Notes: generated by a model from the letters alone, not told the origin. DNA of 45,681 nt from Armatimonadota bacterium (GCA_020846715.1 JADLDK010000059.1:1-45681); one strand, 5' to 3'. Counted from the stretch's first letter, positions 25,516 to 34,806 are shown. Translations and numbers: made by a program.

Positions 25516-26004
25516 TCAGCCCTCGGCAGAACTGGGCTGTCTGCGCAGACGCTTCCGCGCCGCCATCCGGTCCACAATCTCTCTGAACTGCTGAACGTCC
25601 TCGAACTGCCAGTACACAGAAGCAAACCGGACAAAGGCCACCTGGTCGAGCTGCCGCAGCCGCTCAATTACCATCTCACCGATGTCGCTGGAGCGCACTT
25701 CCCGGGTAGGCTGGTTGCGAAAGTGTTTTTCAATCTCATCAACCGCCTGCTCGAGATCCTCCACGCTCACCGGACGTTTTTCGCACGCCGTAATCATGCC
25801 CCGGAGGATTTTCCCACGGTCGAACGGCTCCCGGGATTCGTCCTTTTTGATCACCTGCAGCCGACGCTCTTCAATCTCCTCAAACGTGTTGAATCGGGCA
25901 CCACACTCGAGACATTCTCGCCGCCGCTTGATAGACTCTCCCTCTTTAGTAGAGCGTGAGTCCAGAACACGGTCTTCCTGATGCCCGCAATAAGGGCACT
26001 TCAT
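25516..26004 (-). CDS. nrdR: Transcriptional repressor NrdR
   Basis: NrdR represses ribonucleotide reductase genes according to the ATP/dATP level. The zinc ribbon is formed by Cys3, Cys6, Cys31 and Cys34 (MKCPYCG and RECLECGARF). The ATP-cone domain spans about 49-139, starting at VIKKDESREPFDRGKI. I use the ATG at 26004 (162 residues), because it begins exactly with the family's MKCPYC and has AGGCGG 8 bases upstream; an upstream start at 26064 adds 20 unrelated residues. No ribonucleotide reductase gene lies in the window. It heads a minus-strand operon. Confidence 0.96.
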   Translation of the reverse strand: MKCPYCGHQEDRVLDSRSTKEGESIKRRRECLECGARFNTFEEIEERRLQVIKKDESREPFDRGKILRGMITACEKRPVSVEDLEQAVDEIEKHFRNQPTREVRSSDIGEMVIERLRQLDQVAFVRFASVYWQFEDVQQFREIVDRMAARKRLRRQPSSAEG

Positions 26005-26127
26005 TCGCCAGGCCGCCTTTCGTACTGGTGCGCTTTCAGGTAGGTTCCCAGAACAGCCGCACACAGAATCACAACTGCATGTGTATGGATTATGCGCAAG
26101 TTATGACAGTACGAACAAAACCGCGCT

Positions 26128-26156
26128 AGAGTACCACGCCGCGCAAAGGCTGTCAA
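26128..26156 (-). promoter_or_regulatory. Probable promoter of nrdR operon
   Basis: On the minus strand TTGACA (26156-26151) is a perfect -35. TACTCT (26133-26128) is a weak -10 at 17-base spacing. The leader to nrdR would be about 115 bases. I see no clear NrdR box here, so autoregulation is not supported by sequence. Confidence 0.45.
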
Positions 26157-26266
26157 TAGATTTTCGAAGGGTTGTCAAAATCCTGCTGAGTCATCGCGCC
26201 GCAGGGAATGTGACACCCTGTGAGGAAGCTTCCCGTCTGTAGAGACCTCGAGGAGACACCGCACTT

Positions 26267-28918
26267 ATGAGCTACACCTGCCACGTGATTTCACACACCC
26301 ACTGGGACAGAGAGTGGTACCTGACGTATGAGCGCTTCCGCCTTCGGCTGGTCGATCTGATTGACCGCCTGCTTGATCTCATGGAAGCCGACGCGGATTT
26401 CCGCTATTTCAACCTGGACGGGCAGGGGATCATTCTTGAAGACTATCTGAAGATTCGGCCTGAGAACGAAGAGCGCCTGCGCTCTCTCATCAGTCAGGGG
26501 CGCATCACTATAGGGCCGTGGTACGTCCTGAATGATGAGTTTCTGGTCAGTGGCGAGTCCACAGTGCGCAGTCTTCTCCTGGGGCACAAGGTCGTGGGAT
26601 GTTTCGGACAGGTGATGAAGGTGGGTTATCTGCCTGATCAGTTTGGAAACATCTCTCAGATGCCGCAGATCCTGCGCAATTTTGGAATAGACAACTGTAT
26701 TTTTGGACGGGGTCTGCAGTTGGCGGGCGAGCGCAAGATGGAGTTTATCTGGCAGAGTCCGGACGGATCAGAAGCGCTCAGCAGCCTGATGGCGCTCTGG
26801 TACAACAACGCTCAACACATTCCCGCGTCACCACAGGCGGCGCTTGAGATGGTAGATGGCCTTGTCAAGGCAATGGGGCCAGTTTCGGAATCGGGTCATC
26901 TGCTTCTCATGAACGGGGTGGACCATCTCGAAGCGCAATACGATCTGTCCAGAGCTCTGAAAGCTCTCGAAAACTCCCCTCACCGCGTCATTCACAGCCG
27001 ATTGCCAGATTATGTTGAGGCTCTGCGCGGTGATCTGAAGGACGGCCGCCTGGAGACGATACGTGGGGAGCTTCGCGAGGATAGGCGTGGCAGCGTGCTG
27101 GCTGGCGTTTTATCCAGCCGCATCTACCTCAAGCAAGCGAACGAGCGCTGCATGCGCCTTCTTGAAAAATACGTTGAGCCTGCTTCACTGTGGGCGAGGT
27201 GCGCAAAGATGAAGTACCCTCAGGGTGAGCTTGAGTACGCGTGGAAGCTGCTGATGGAAAACCACCCACACGACTCGATTTGCGGATGCTCCACAGACGA
27301 AGTTCACTCGGAGATGATGCCGCGTTTCGACCGCGTTGAGCAGCTTGCAGGTGAGTTGCGTGACCGGGCGCTATCGCATATCGCTAATCGCGTCAACGTG
27401 GACGGTCTCGCCTTAGTTGTATTCAACACACTTACCTGGGCGCGCACCGACGTGGTCACTGCCACCGTTGACGTGCCGCTCGGAGAGCCAGACCGGGCAA
27501 ACCCAGCTCAGGACCCGGGGCTCGACTGGCCGGCGCTGGAGATTATCTCTCCCTCTGGTGAAAGCGTCCCCTACACCCTGCTGTCCAGCCAGAAGGTTGC
27601 TCGGCCGGAAATCCACCCTGAGAAACTACCAATGGTACAGTGGGTGCGCCGCTTTGAAGTGCAGTTCATTGCGCGTGAGGTGCCGCCGATGGGCTTCAGC
27701 GCCTACAGCGTTCGACGCGCCGAGCGTCCGCCGCAGGCGCCATCTACTGTGGCCAGTGAATGCCGCGGGTGTTTCGGGTTGTCAGGGGGACTGCTTGACG
27801 TCGCCGTAAGCGATATAGCCGACGGAGGCCTTCAACTTAGCCTGACAGGTAACGAGGAAGTGTTGCTGACACACCTTTCTGCTTTCGAAGACAGCGGAGA
27901 TGTCGGTGACGAATACAACTACCGCAAGCCGGACAGAGATCAGATTGTGACGAGCGCCGCAGCTTTGCGCCAGACTCAGGTGAACTTCACAGGCCCATCT
28001 TCCGGAGAGCTGCAAATGCGCTATGTCCTGGATCTCCCGGAGTCCGCCACGCCCGACCAGCGCGAGCGCTCACAGCGCACTGCGGACTGTCCGATTACTC
28101 TGACAGCTCGTGTCTATGACAACGTGCCACGCGTCGAGTTCGAGGCCACAATTCAGAACAATGCAAAAGACCACCGCCTGCGCGCCATTTTCCCATCGGA
28201 GGCTGAAGGCGCGACTCATTCCGTAGCTGGGAGTGCCTTCGATGTAGTTGAACGTCCCCTGCATCTGCCAGAGGACTGGACAGGCGCAGCCACTTTCCAC
28301 CCAATGGATGGCTGGGTGGATGTTTCAAATGGCGAGCAGGGACTGGCGGTATTCGTGGACGGTCTGCGCGAATACGAACTCTATGACGACCACAACCGTA
28401 CGCTGGCCATAACGATTTTACGTTCAGTTGGCATTCTTTCCGGGACCGGAGACATTCCGCACGTCCAACGGGCGCCGGACGCGCAGTGCCTGGGTGAGCA
28501 ACACGCGCGGTACGCTGTGTACCCGCACAACGGGGACTGGAAGCAGGCGAAAGTTTGGAAGGAGGCTCTCAACTATCAGACACCAATGATTGCGGTACAG
28601 GTTGGCGATATTGACCGCGCCAGGTCTATTGAGCCCGTGGAGAAAAAGCTGCCTCTGGAGATGTCGTTCGTGCATATTGTGCCGGATACTCTGTGTCCAA
28701 GCGCCCTCAAGAAAGAGGAGAATGGCAACGCGGCTGTTGTGCGCTTCTGGAATGTGCTGGAAGAGCGTGTCGAAGGCGAAGTGATGGTGAGATGCGGCAA
28801 AAAGGCGTGGCGCTCGAACATGCTTGAGGAGCGTCTGGAGGAATTGCCTGTGAACGAAGGCCGGATTGCCGTCAGCGCCGGACCGCGTGAGATTGTCACC
28901 CTGATTGTGGAGCCTTAG
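26267..28918 (+). CDS. GH38-family alpha-mannosidase
   Basis: The 883-residue protein is a family 38 retaining alpha-mannosidase. HTHWDREWYLTYE at 10-22 gives the zinc-binding His12 and Asp14 region. LPDQFGNISQMPQIL at 122-136 contains the nucleophile Asp124. NGVDH around 220 and NHPHDSICGCSTDEVHSEM around 345 are further conserved blocks. The C-terminal ~400 residues form the all-beta part of the family. It lacks a signal peptide, so it likely trims mannosides in the cytoplasm; the bacterial relatives include MngB-type mannosylglycerate hydrolases, but the linkage cannot be read. The ATG has GAGGAG about 12 bases upstream. The gene is divergent from nrdR and convergent with the ceramidase-like gene. 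Confidence 0.94.
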   Translation: MSYTCHVISHTHWDREWYLTYERFRLRLVDLIDRLLDLMEADADFRYFNLDGQGIILEDYLKIRPENEERLRSLISQGRITIGPWYVLNDEFLVSGESTVRSLLLGHKVVGCFGQVMKVGYLPDQFGNISQMPQILRNFGIDNCIFGRGLQLAGERKMEFIWQSPDGSEALSSLMALWYNNAQHIPASPQAALEMVDGLVKAMGPVSESGHLLLMNGVDHLEAQYDLSRALKALENSPHRVIHSRLPDYVEALRGDLKDGRLETIRGELREDRRGSVLAGVLSSRIYLKQANERCMRLLEKYVEPASLWARCAKMKYPQGELEYAWKLLMENHPHDSICGCSTDEVHSEMMPRFDRVEQLAGELRDRALSHIANRVNVDGLALVVFNTLTWARTDVVTATVDVPLGEPDRANPAQDPGLDWPALEIISPSGESVPYTLLSSQKVARPEIHPEKLPMVQWVRRFEVQFIAREVPPMGFSAYSVRRAERPPQAPSTVASECRGCFGLSGGLLDVAVSDIADGGLQLSLTGNEEVLLTHLSAFEDSGDVGDEYNYRKPDRDQIVTSAAALRQTQVNFTGPSSGELQMRYVLDLPESATPDQRERSQRTADCPITLTARVYDNVPRVEFEATIQNNAKDHRLRAIFPSEAEGATHSVAGSAFDVVERPLHLPEDWTGAATFHPMDGWVDVSNGEQGLAVFVDGLREYELYDDHNRTLAITILRSVGILSGTGDIPHVQRAPDAQCLGEQHARYAVYPHNGDWKQAKVWKEALNYQTPMIAVQVGDIDRARSIEPVEKKLPLEMSFVHIVPDTLCPSALKKEENGNAAVVRFWNVLEERVEGEVMVRCGKKAWRSNMLEERLEELPVNEGRIAVSAGPREIVTLIVEP

Positions 28919-28954
28919 CGCTCGGGTGAGCGGGTTCTTGCCGGAAATGAGCTT

Positions 28955-30301
28955 TCAGCTACAAGGCTGTGTCTTTTTCAGCAGATGCAGCGCTTCTGCC
29001 ACGATCCGCTCCCCAGCTGACTCTTCGAGTTTGCTGTTGCTGGTAAGCATGGTCTCATAGCCGCCTTGCTGGAAGGCTCGCCGGGTGGGGACGTAACCGA
29101 AGATACCGTTCGCGTAGCAGGCGATGAAGACGGACGCATCCGGTGCGTTGCGCTTGATCTCCAGACCCAGCTCTGAAAACAGCTCAACTGGCAGCGCGAC
29201 AATCTTTACCCGTCCTATGCGGATAACCTGCACTTCCACAGGAGCAGTCGGACTGACTTTGCGCTCCTCCTGCACTTTCAGAGCGGCCGATGCAAACACA
29301 GCGTCCGTTGCAGGCGTCTTTCCGATGTCTTCGCTTTTCAGAGCGGGACCGTCCTCCGGAAGCGAAATCTCCTCAAGAAGACGACGGCAGCGTTCTTCTT
29401 CCTTTGCTGTGAGCCCACGGATTGGAATCTGTAAGACAGCAGAGTGTCCTTCCAGTCCAGGTCCTACTTTGTCTGCGGTCTCGCAGGCTTTCAGAGTTCC
29501 GCCAACAAGCGCCTGCGCAATTTTCTCTACCTGATTCGGGCCGTTCTGTTCCGCAGGTCCATATACGTCAAAGTGGTTCACATCTCCGCAGGCGCCGTTG
29601 GCAAACAAAGCGACAGTCGTCTGTGAGTAGTTCTGTTTCAGCTTCCGGGAAAGAGCGCCGGGGTAGTCCGCGGAGAACTCCTCACCTCCCATGACGTCCG
29701 CATGGACTGCAAAGTTGATCCAGAGCGCGGCAACTTCGCCATCCGGGCGATCCACTTTCAACAGACCCAACTCGGGGTCCACCGGGCCGAGCGCCCGCAC
29801 AATGTCCGGATTGCCAATCCCCGGATTTGTTCGGAATTGCCCGTCCTTCAGCAGGTAACGGCGGTTGAATGAAATCCCGTGAACTTCGCTGGTTGCCAGC
29901 GTAATATTCGCCGGGCCGAGGTTCGCAGTGGCCTTCTCCACTACCTCAGCGATGTGGCCAGGCAAGCTCTGCCTGTAGGCCAGCGACAGCTCCCCGGAAT
30001 ACAACTCCGAGGTGTACGGGCCAGTGTGCGTGTGTGAGCAGCACACCATCACGCACTCTGGTGAGATGTTACAGGAGCGCTCGATAATGCGCCGCGCTTC
30101 TTCAACTGCCACCCGCTGGATCGAAATGAGGTCCATAGAGACCAGGGCAACTCTGCGGTCTTCACATTGCAGAACCAATGCCCTTGCGTAAAGATCGTCA
30201 TGGACCCCAGCGGTGAAGCGAGGCTGAAAATAGCCCGCCATCGGCTCCCCAACGGGCGGGGTGATCACTACTTCTGCCGCGCCAGCCAACCAGTCGCTCA
30301 A
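28955..30301 (-). CDS. Neutral/alkaline ceramidase-like hydrolase
   Basis: The N-terminal GAAEVVITPPVGEPMAGY, VSMDLISI, SHTHTGPYTS (His90, His92) and FANGACGDVNHF match the N-terminal catalytic domain of neutral/alkaline ceramidases, zinc amidases. The protein has 448 residues, much shorter than true ceramidases, and lacks the C-terminal Ig-like domain. It also lacks a signal peptide, so it may hydrolyse another amide, possibly on an amino sugar. The start is a TTG that overlaps the stop of the oxidoreductase gene by 4 bases (TTGA). It is the last gene of the DegT - Gfo/Idh operon. Many Armatimonadota and Planctomycetes carry families of such short proteins, to my memory. Confidence 0.82.
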   Translation of the reverse strand: MSDWLAGAAEVVITPPVGEPMAGYFQPRFTAGVHDDLYARALVLQCEDRRVALVSMDLISIQRVAVEEARRIIERSCNISPECVMVCCSHTHTGPYTSELYSGELSLAYRQSLPGHIAEVVEKATANLGPANITLATSEVHGISFNRRYLLKDGQFRTNPGIGNPDIVRALGPVDPELGLLKVDRPDGEVAALWINFAVHADVMGGEEFSADYPGALSRKLKQNYSQTTVALFANGACGDVNHFDVYGPAEQNGPNQVEKIAQALVGGTLKACETADKVGPGLEGHSAVLQIPIRGLTAKEEERCRRLLEEISLPEDGPALKSEDIGKTPATDAVFASAALKVQEERKVSPTAPVEVQVIRIGRVKIVALPVELFSELGLEIKRNAPDASVFIACYANGIFGYVPTRRAFQQGGYETMLTSNSKLEESAGERIVAEALHLLKKTQPCS

Positions 30302-31347
30302 GACAGTTTCACCACCGTGCTTTCTCTGGCGGAGCGGTAGCAGGCCTCCAGAAGCCGCATGCTGCGCAAGCCTTCCTCTTCAGATATTTCCAGCGGTTTC
30401 TCATCCAGAACGGCTGCGGCGAAGTGGTCAAACTCCGCTGCGTACATCGGGGTGGGCGACTCGTGGATCTCCACAGTTCCCTGCTGCGTCTGGCGGCTCT
30501 GGTTTGCGTCGTAGTCCGTCTGTGGCGAGAAGCAGGCAGTCATCCTGCCGAGCGGGCTCTGCCCGATCGTGCCTTCGGCTAGAAGGCTGCCAGCCGAGCC
30601 ATAGATCTCCAGACGGTTGCGCGAAGAGTCATCCGGCACGCTGAAGCAACAGTCCACCGTGCCTAGCGCGCCATTTTCAAAGCGCAGCAGAGCCACTGCC
30701 GAATCCTCCACGCTGTAGTCCTGTGCCAGCGTCGCCTGAAAAGAGCAGACCTCGCGGACTGGAGATTCAAAGACAAACTCCAGAAGATCCATGCAGTGAC
30801 TGCCAAGATCAGCCAGACTCCCTCCTCCCCCTTCCGAGAGTATCTGTCTCCACGCGCCTTCCATCTTCGGATACCAGCACGAAAGCTGCGCTCGCCCATA
30901 CACCGGCGTTCCAAGCTGGCCGGAACGCACAAGCTCGCGGGCTTTGCGGTGGAGTGAGTGGAAGCGCATCATATACGCCACTCCCAGCGTTACGCCTGCG
31001 TCTCTGGCTGCCCGCGCCATCTCCTGTGCATCAGATACGGAAGTCGCCAGCGGCTTTTCGCACAGAATGTGCTTTCCCGCCCGGGCCGCAGCAACGGCCT
31101 GGATCTTGTGCTGATTGTTTGGAGTGGCGATGTACACCGCGTCCACATCCGAGCTCTTCAGAAGCTCGTCTTCCGATGTACAGAAGCTGTCAATGCCAAG
31201 CTTTGAGGCCAACTCCTTGGTGCGATCCGCATCTCTCCCGCATACCGCCACCACTTCCGAGCGCGCCGCATGCTCCTGAATCTCCGGAACCACCTTGCGC
31301 GATGCGATTCCGCCTATGCCGATAACTCCCCAGCGTAGCTTTTTCAC
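30298..31347 (-). CDS. Gfo/Idh/MocA-family oxidoreductase
   Basis: The 349-residue protein starts with the Rossmann motif GVIGIGGIAS (7-16). CEKPLATS with Lys98 follows at about 96-103, the conserved EKP motif of NAD(P)-dependent sugar and inositol dehydrogenases. The C-terminal domain is the usual alpha/beta substrate-binding fold. Substrates include sugars, amino sugars and inositols; next to a DegT aminotransferase gene a keto- or amino-sugar intermediate is likely. The GTG start has AGGAGG at good spacing and lies 12 bases after the DegT stop. The stop overlaps the ceramidase-like gene by 4 bases. Confidence 0.92.
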   Translation of the reverse strand: MKKLRWGVIGIGGIASRKVVPEIQEHAARSEVVAVCGRDADRTKELASKLGIDSFCTSEDELLKSSDVDAVYIATPNNQHKIQAVAAARAGKHILCEKPLATSVSDAQEMARAARDAGVTLGVAYMMRFHSLHRKARELVRSGQLGTPVYGRAQLSCWYPKMEGAWRQILSEGGGGSLADLGSHCMDLLEFVFESPVREVCSFQATLAQDYSVEDSAVALLRFENGALGTVDCCFSVPDDSSRNRLEIYGSAGSLLAEGTIGQSPLGRMTACFSPQTDYDANQSRQTQQGTVEIHESPTPMYAAEFDHFAAAVLDEKPLEISEEEGLRSMRLLEACYRSARESTVVKLS

Positions 31348-31359
31348 AGCAGCGGCCTC

Positions 31360-32649
31360 CTATTTTGCAAAGTGGGCGGCAACCTTCTTTATCGCCCTGG
31401 CGATCTGGCGCATCTGGCCCTCCTCCAGGCGTGGATGACACAATGCGATGAATGTGCGCTCTTCCAGATAGGCTGAGTTCTTGCACAGGACTTTATCATA
31501 CGCGACAGACGCCGGGTCCGTGTACTCGGCAGATTCAAACGGGAATCGGGCAGCGCCAAAACCGTTGTGGTGAATGTAGGCGTCTTCCCGGTAACACTGT
31601 GGCCAGAACTCGCGCCAGACCGGGGCTCCTTCTGCCTCAACAGCCTTGAGAAACTCTTTCTTGTCGCAGGAGAGCTTCTCGAGGTTGAGTGCAATCGGAA
31701 AGACAAAGAAGCTGTGATTTTTGTCCGCTGTAAACTCCGGAACCCACTGAATTTGAGGACAGTCCTTGAGTTCTTCAATCAGAGCTTTCCCGTTGCGGCG
31801 GCGGGCTGCGATATTCCAGCTTTCAAAATCTGGAAGCTGAGCCAGCCCGATAGCGGACTGCATCTCCGTCATCCTGTAGTTGAAACCAACGCGCGTATGG
31901 ATGTAGGGCTTTGTTCCTTCCATCTCCAGCAGGTTCATTCGCTTTTCGACGTCGTAACCGTGATCGCGGAAGGAGCGGCACGCCCACGCTGTCTCTTCGT
32001 CATCTGTGATTACGGCCCCGCCTTCGCCACCAGTCGTAATGTGTTTGCTCTGGCAGAAGCTGAAAGCGCCGACGTCACCAATCGTCCCAACCTTTCTGCC
32101 CTTGAAGGTCGCGCCGTGCGCCTGAGCGCAGTCTTCAATGACCTTGAGATTGTGCCTGCGCGCCACATTCAGAATTCCGTCCATGTCTGCGACAATGCCA
32201 TACAGGTGCACAACGATTACTGCTTTGGTGCGTGAGGTGATCTTCTTCTCAACGTCTGCAGGGTCCAGGCAGTGGTCGTCCAGTCTGCAGTCGGCGAATA
32301 CCGGAATGGCGCCCGCCTGCACGACGCAAAACGAGCTTGCGATGAAGGTGTAGGAAGGGACTATCACCTCGTCTCCCGGGCCGATTCCAAGCGCCGCTAC
32401 TGCCGTGTGAAGCGCGCTGGTGCCGTTAGTGGTCGTAATGGCATACTTTGCGCCGTTCCATTTGGCCCACTCTTCTTCGAAACGGTGCCCAACGCTGCCG
32501 GTCCAGTAATTTACCGCGCCAGTCTCCAGCGGCTGCATTGCTGCTTTGATCCAGTCTTCGCGAAACCACGGCCATCCCGGCAGCTTTTCGTTGATGATCG
32601 GGGTCCCGCCGAGAACTGCGAGTTTTTCCTGTGGTTTGCTGTCTATCAT
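31360..32649 (-). CDS. DegT/DnrJ/EryC1-family PLP-dependent aminotransferase
   Basis: The 429-residue protein has the PLP-binding features of the sugar aminotransferase family: TTTNGTSALHTAVAALGIGPGDEVI at about 72-96, Asp173 in IEDCAQAHG, and the Schiff-base Lys202 in FSFCQSKHITTGGEGG. The family transfers an amino group to keto-sugars in cell-surface or antibiotic sugar synthesis; some members (AHBA synthase type) act differently. The ATG at 32649 has GAGGAG 7 bases upstream. It is the first gene of a three-gene operon with an oxidoreductase and a ceramidase-like hydrolase. PLP supplied by the pdxST operon in this window is its cofactor. Confidence 0.93.
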   Translation of the reverse strand: MIDSKPQEKLAVLGGTPIINEKLPGWPWFREDWIKAAMQPLETGAVNYWTGSVGHRFEEEWAKWNGAKYAITTTNGTSALHTAVAALGIGPGDEVIVPSYTFIASSFCVVQAGAIPVFADCRLDDHCLDPADVEKKITSRTKAVIVVHLYGIVADMDGILNVARRHNLKVIEDCAQAHGATFKGRKVGTIGDVGAFSFCQSKHITTGGEGGAVITDDEETAWACRSFRDHGYDVEKRMNLLEMEGTKPYIHTRVGFNYRMTEMQSAIGLAQLPDFESWNIAARRRNGKALIEELKDCPQIQWVPEFTADKNHSFFVFPIALNLEKLSCDKKEFLKAVEAEGAPVWREFWPQCYREDAYIHHNGFGAARFPFESAEYTDPASVAYDKVLCKNSAYLEERTFIALCHPRLEEGQMRQIARAIKKVAAHFAK

Positions 32650-33000
32650 GTCTGAGCTCCTCTGCTGGACACATTGCGGCCGGTGAGTTCACCGAACTAC
32701 TCGCGACCGTCAAAACTTTATGCTAAAGGTGTTCGCACCCGCGCGGGCCGTCACCTGCTGTAAACTGTACTTATGCGCATTAGTTGACCTGCCCTTCCTC
32801 TGCGCACCTCGTATTTTGACGGGTATTCAGCGTGGATGCGGTGTGGCACAAGCTCTTCAGCAGGTGTCCATGAACTTCTGAAGTGCCCTGCGCGCAAATC
32901 GGAGCGGTGCAGTCCGGGAAAGGCCGGCTCCACCAGCCCGCTCCGGGTGAAGTGTGGCTGCGAGGCGGCTCTCGCATAAGCTCATCTGAGGAGACCTACC
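32650..33000. other. Divergent intergenic region with a possible structured leader
   Basis: This 351-base gap separates the DegT operon (minus) from the secreted protein gene at 33001 (plus). No gene is seen. GGAGCGG at 32901-32907 pairs perfectly with CCGCTCC at 32938-32944. A smaller CCGG...CCGG hairpin lies inside, about 60-100 bases before the 33001 start, so the leader RNA may be folded. No known riboswitch consensus fits. TTGACC at 32783 could be part of a plus-strand promoter, but I find no -10 at proper spacing. Confidence 0.4.
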
Positions 33001-33927
33001 GTGAAGAATCATATCCGTCTTGTGACACTTGGCCTTGTGCTGATGGCGTCCTGCGGGTCGCTCATGGCCGGTGAATTGCTCAGCGTTCCGGTCGCGGCAG
33101 TGGCGCAGCAGGGCAAGACAAGCAAATTCAAGCAGTACGTGAAAGTGGACAGTCGCCTCAGCGCGCAGGACAGGAGTGTCCCGCTGAAGATGAGCCTGTC
33201 AATGTTCCAGATCCAGAAGTACGGCTATCTGAAGGACGGATTGATCCCGGTAACTACTTCGCTATCCTTTGGACAGTTTAACGGAAACGTCGGAGGCAAA
33301 AGCGTCACGCAGGATTTGACCAGCGCTCTCAAACGCGCCCGTGTCCCGAAAATGCCCTCCGTAACGGCGTTTATGACGCAGGAGGGCGATGTGCGCAAGG
33401 TCAAAATCAGCGGCCTGCCCAATACCAAAGGGCCGATATCCATGCTGATACCGAAAGACGATCAGATTGCCGCCGCATCCGCCGAGCTGATGCCGCCAAA
33501 CGGTGTTCTGGAGCTTGGGCGTTCGCTGCGCCGTGATGTCAACATCCCCATGCCCGGAGCCAGGCTCAGCGGACAGCTTAGCTATACTCCGTTTGACGTG
33601 ACGGAAGCCGGTGGAGAGCCAGTAGTCAAGATACTGGTGGACGGCGAAGGCTCCGTATCGGCGGATTTCGCCGCGATAGCGGAGTCTCTGGCGCAAGGCG
33701 CGTCTCTGCCAGTAAACGTCCCGGCGGGGTCGGCGGGTGGAGAAGTTCATGCGCTCGTCTCTGGCAGCATTCTGATTGGCCTCAACAGCGGCGAGATGGT
33801 GCGACAGGACGTCAAAGTGACGCTGTTTCTGAATATGAATGTGATGGGGCAGGGCGTGTCCGGAGATATGGATATAACGCTTGGTGGTTACCGGGCGGCG
33901 ACGTGGTCACAGGTCGCCTCAAAGTAG
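33001..33927 (+). CDS. Secreted protein of unknown function
   Basis: The 308-residue protein begins with a signal peptide (MKNH, then hydrophobic 7-22). Cleavage is probably after Ala23 in SLMAG; a lipoprotein signal at Cys18 (MASC) is possible but lacks the usual residue at -3. The mature part is rich in beta-strand-like alternation. Blocks include VDSRLSAQDRSVPLKMSLSMF, QISGLPNTKGPISML and ILVDGEGSVSADFAAIAESL, which look like a two-part beta-sandwich. I do not recognise the family. The GTG start has GAGGAG 7 bases upstream. A clear terminator follows, so it is likely a single-gene transcript. Confidence 0.75.
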   Translation: MKNHIRLVTLGLVLMASCGSLMAGELLSVPVAAVAQQGKTSKFKQYVKVDSRLSAQDRSVPLKMSLSMFQIQKYGYLKDGLIPVTTSLSFGQFNGNVGGKSVTQDLTSALKRARVPKMPSVTAFMTQEGDVRKVKISGLPNTKGPISMLIPKDDQIAAASAELMPPNGVLELGRSLRRDVNIPMPGARLSGQLSYTPFDVTEAGGEPVVKILVDGEGSVSADFAAIAESLAQGASLPVNVPAGSAGGEVHALVSGSILIGLNSGEMVRQDVKVTLFLNMNVMGQGVSGDMDITLGGYRAATWSQVASK

Positions 33928-33955
33928 CCTGCACCGTAGCAATACAAGGTTTTGA

Positions 33956-33990
33956 GGGAGCGCCATCGAAAGAGAGCGCTCCCTTTTCTG
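33956..33990 (+). terminator. Intrinsic terminator after the secreted protein gene
   Basis: GGGAGCGC at 33956-33963 pairs with GCGCTCCC at 33976-33983. TTTTCTGTT follows directly. It lies 29 bases after the stop codon. Confidence 0.88.
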
Positions 33991-34088
33991 TTGCCTGGCG
34001 CAAGCCGCGCGACAGGGAAACGCACTCAGCGCATTGAACACTGCGTGTGACCTGTTCTCGCTTTGAGCCTGGTCGTCTGGAGAGGACA

Positions 34089-34775
34089 ATGCGCAGTCTC
34101 AATCAGTTTCGTACAATCAGAAGTGCTGTCGCCTTTAGTCTGATCACCTCCGCAGCGCTAATCTGCTTCGGGTGTGGCAAGAAAGGCGCCTCTACGCAAG
34201 AGGCTCCGGCGGCTACGTGGAGCAACCCGCAGTACCACATGTCCGCAACCTATCCATCTGACTGGCTGATTAACAGCACGCCTCAGGTGGAGGATCCGAA
34301 GACTGGCGAGACCACGGTAGTGCTGTGGGAACAGGCCGGTACGCGAAGCGGCTCAACTGCGCAGCAGCGTCCGCCTTATGTTATGATCCGCTATCAGCCG
34401 GGGGCGACGGCGCCCGCCCCGGCCGGCTCCAGCAACCTGGAAACCAGCCCGGAACAACAGCCTGAAGTGCTCGGCGTGCCAACTGTCAAATCCGACGTCA
34501 CCGCAGGCTGGCTGGAGTTTGGCGCGCAGGATATCCAGTCAAAAGACACGCAGTTTGCAGGAGTAGCCGCTCAGGAAGGCACAGCTTTGCTCAAAGCCGG
34601 ATCAGCCGCATACTCCACCTACACAGGCCAGCTTGCGGGCAAGGATGAGCTTCTGCGCGTCATAATAGCCCCGGCCGCAACGGGACGATATGAAATCACC
34701 CGCGTTGCCGAGCCAAACTCACCTGCGCTGGCGCAGGCGGACCAGATCGTCGATTCCATCCGTTTCACAAAATAA
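34089..34775 (+). CDS. Lipoprotein of unknown function, PsbP/DcrB-like
   Basis: The 228-residue protein starts at the ATG at 34089, which has GGAGAGGAC just upstream; an upstream in-frame start at 34047 would precede that site. A hydrophobic segment (13-26) ends at Cys29 in CFGCGKKG, a plausible although imperfect lipobox. The mature part begins with Thr/Ala/Gln-rich linker residues. Then comes YHMSATYPSDWLINSTPQ, a pattern of PsbP- or DcrB-like domains, small alpha/beta folds found in envelope lipoproteins. The end LAQADQIVDSIRFTK also fits that fold. The function is unknown. The next gene begins about 31 bases later on the same strand and may be in the same operon. Confidence 0.72.
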   Translation: MRSLNQFRTIRSAVAFSLITSAALICFGCGKKGASTQEAPAATWSNPQYHMSATYPSDWLINSTPQVEDPKTGETTVVLWEQAGTRSGSTAQQRPPYVMIRYQPGATAPAPAGSSNLETSPEQQPEVLGVPTVKSDVTAGWLEFGAQDIQSKDTQFAGVAAQEGTALLKAGSAAYSTYTGQLAGKDELLRVIIAPAATGRYEITRVAEPNSPALAQADQIVDSIRFTK

Positions 34776-34806
34776 GGGAGTAGCCACCATCTCTGGAGAT
34801 CTTTTT

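Noticed and set aside
26005..26266. NrdR box in the nrdR/mannosidase gap
   Set aside because: No pair of ACACWATATATWGTGT-like sites is visible; ACACAG and TGTGTAT fragments are too poor and badly spaced.
32890..32990. Cobalamin-type riboswitch, because of GGTGCAGTCCGGGAAAGGCCGG
   Set aside because: The order and spacing of the conserved blocks do not fit the B12-box consensus, and the downstream gene is not cobalamin-related.
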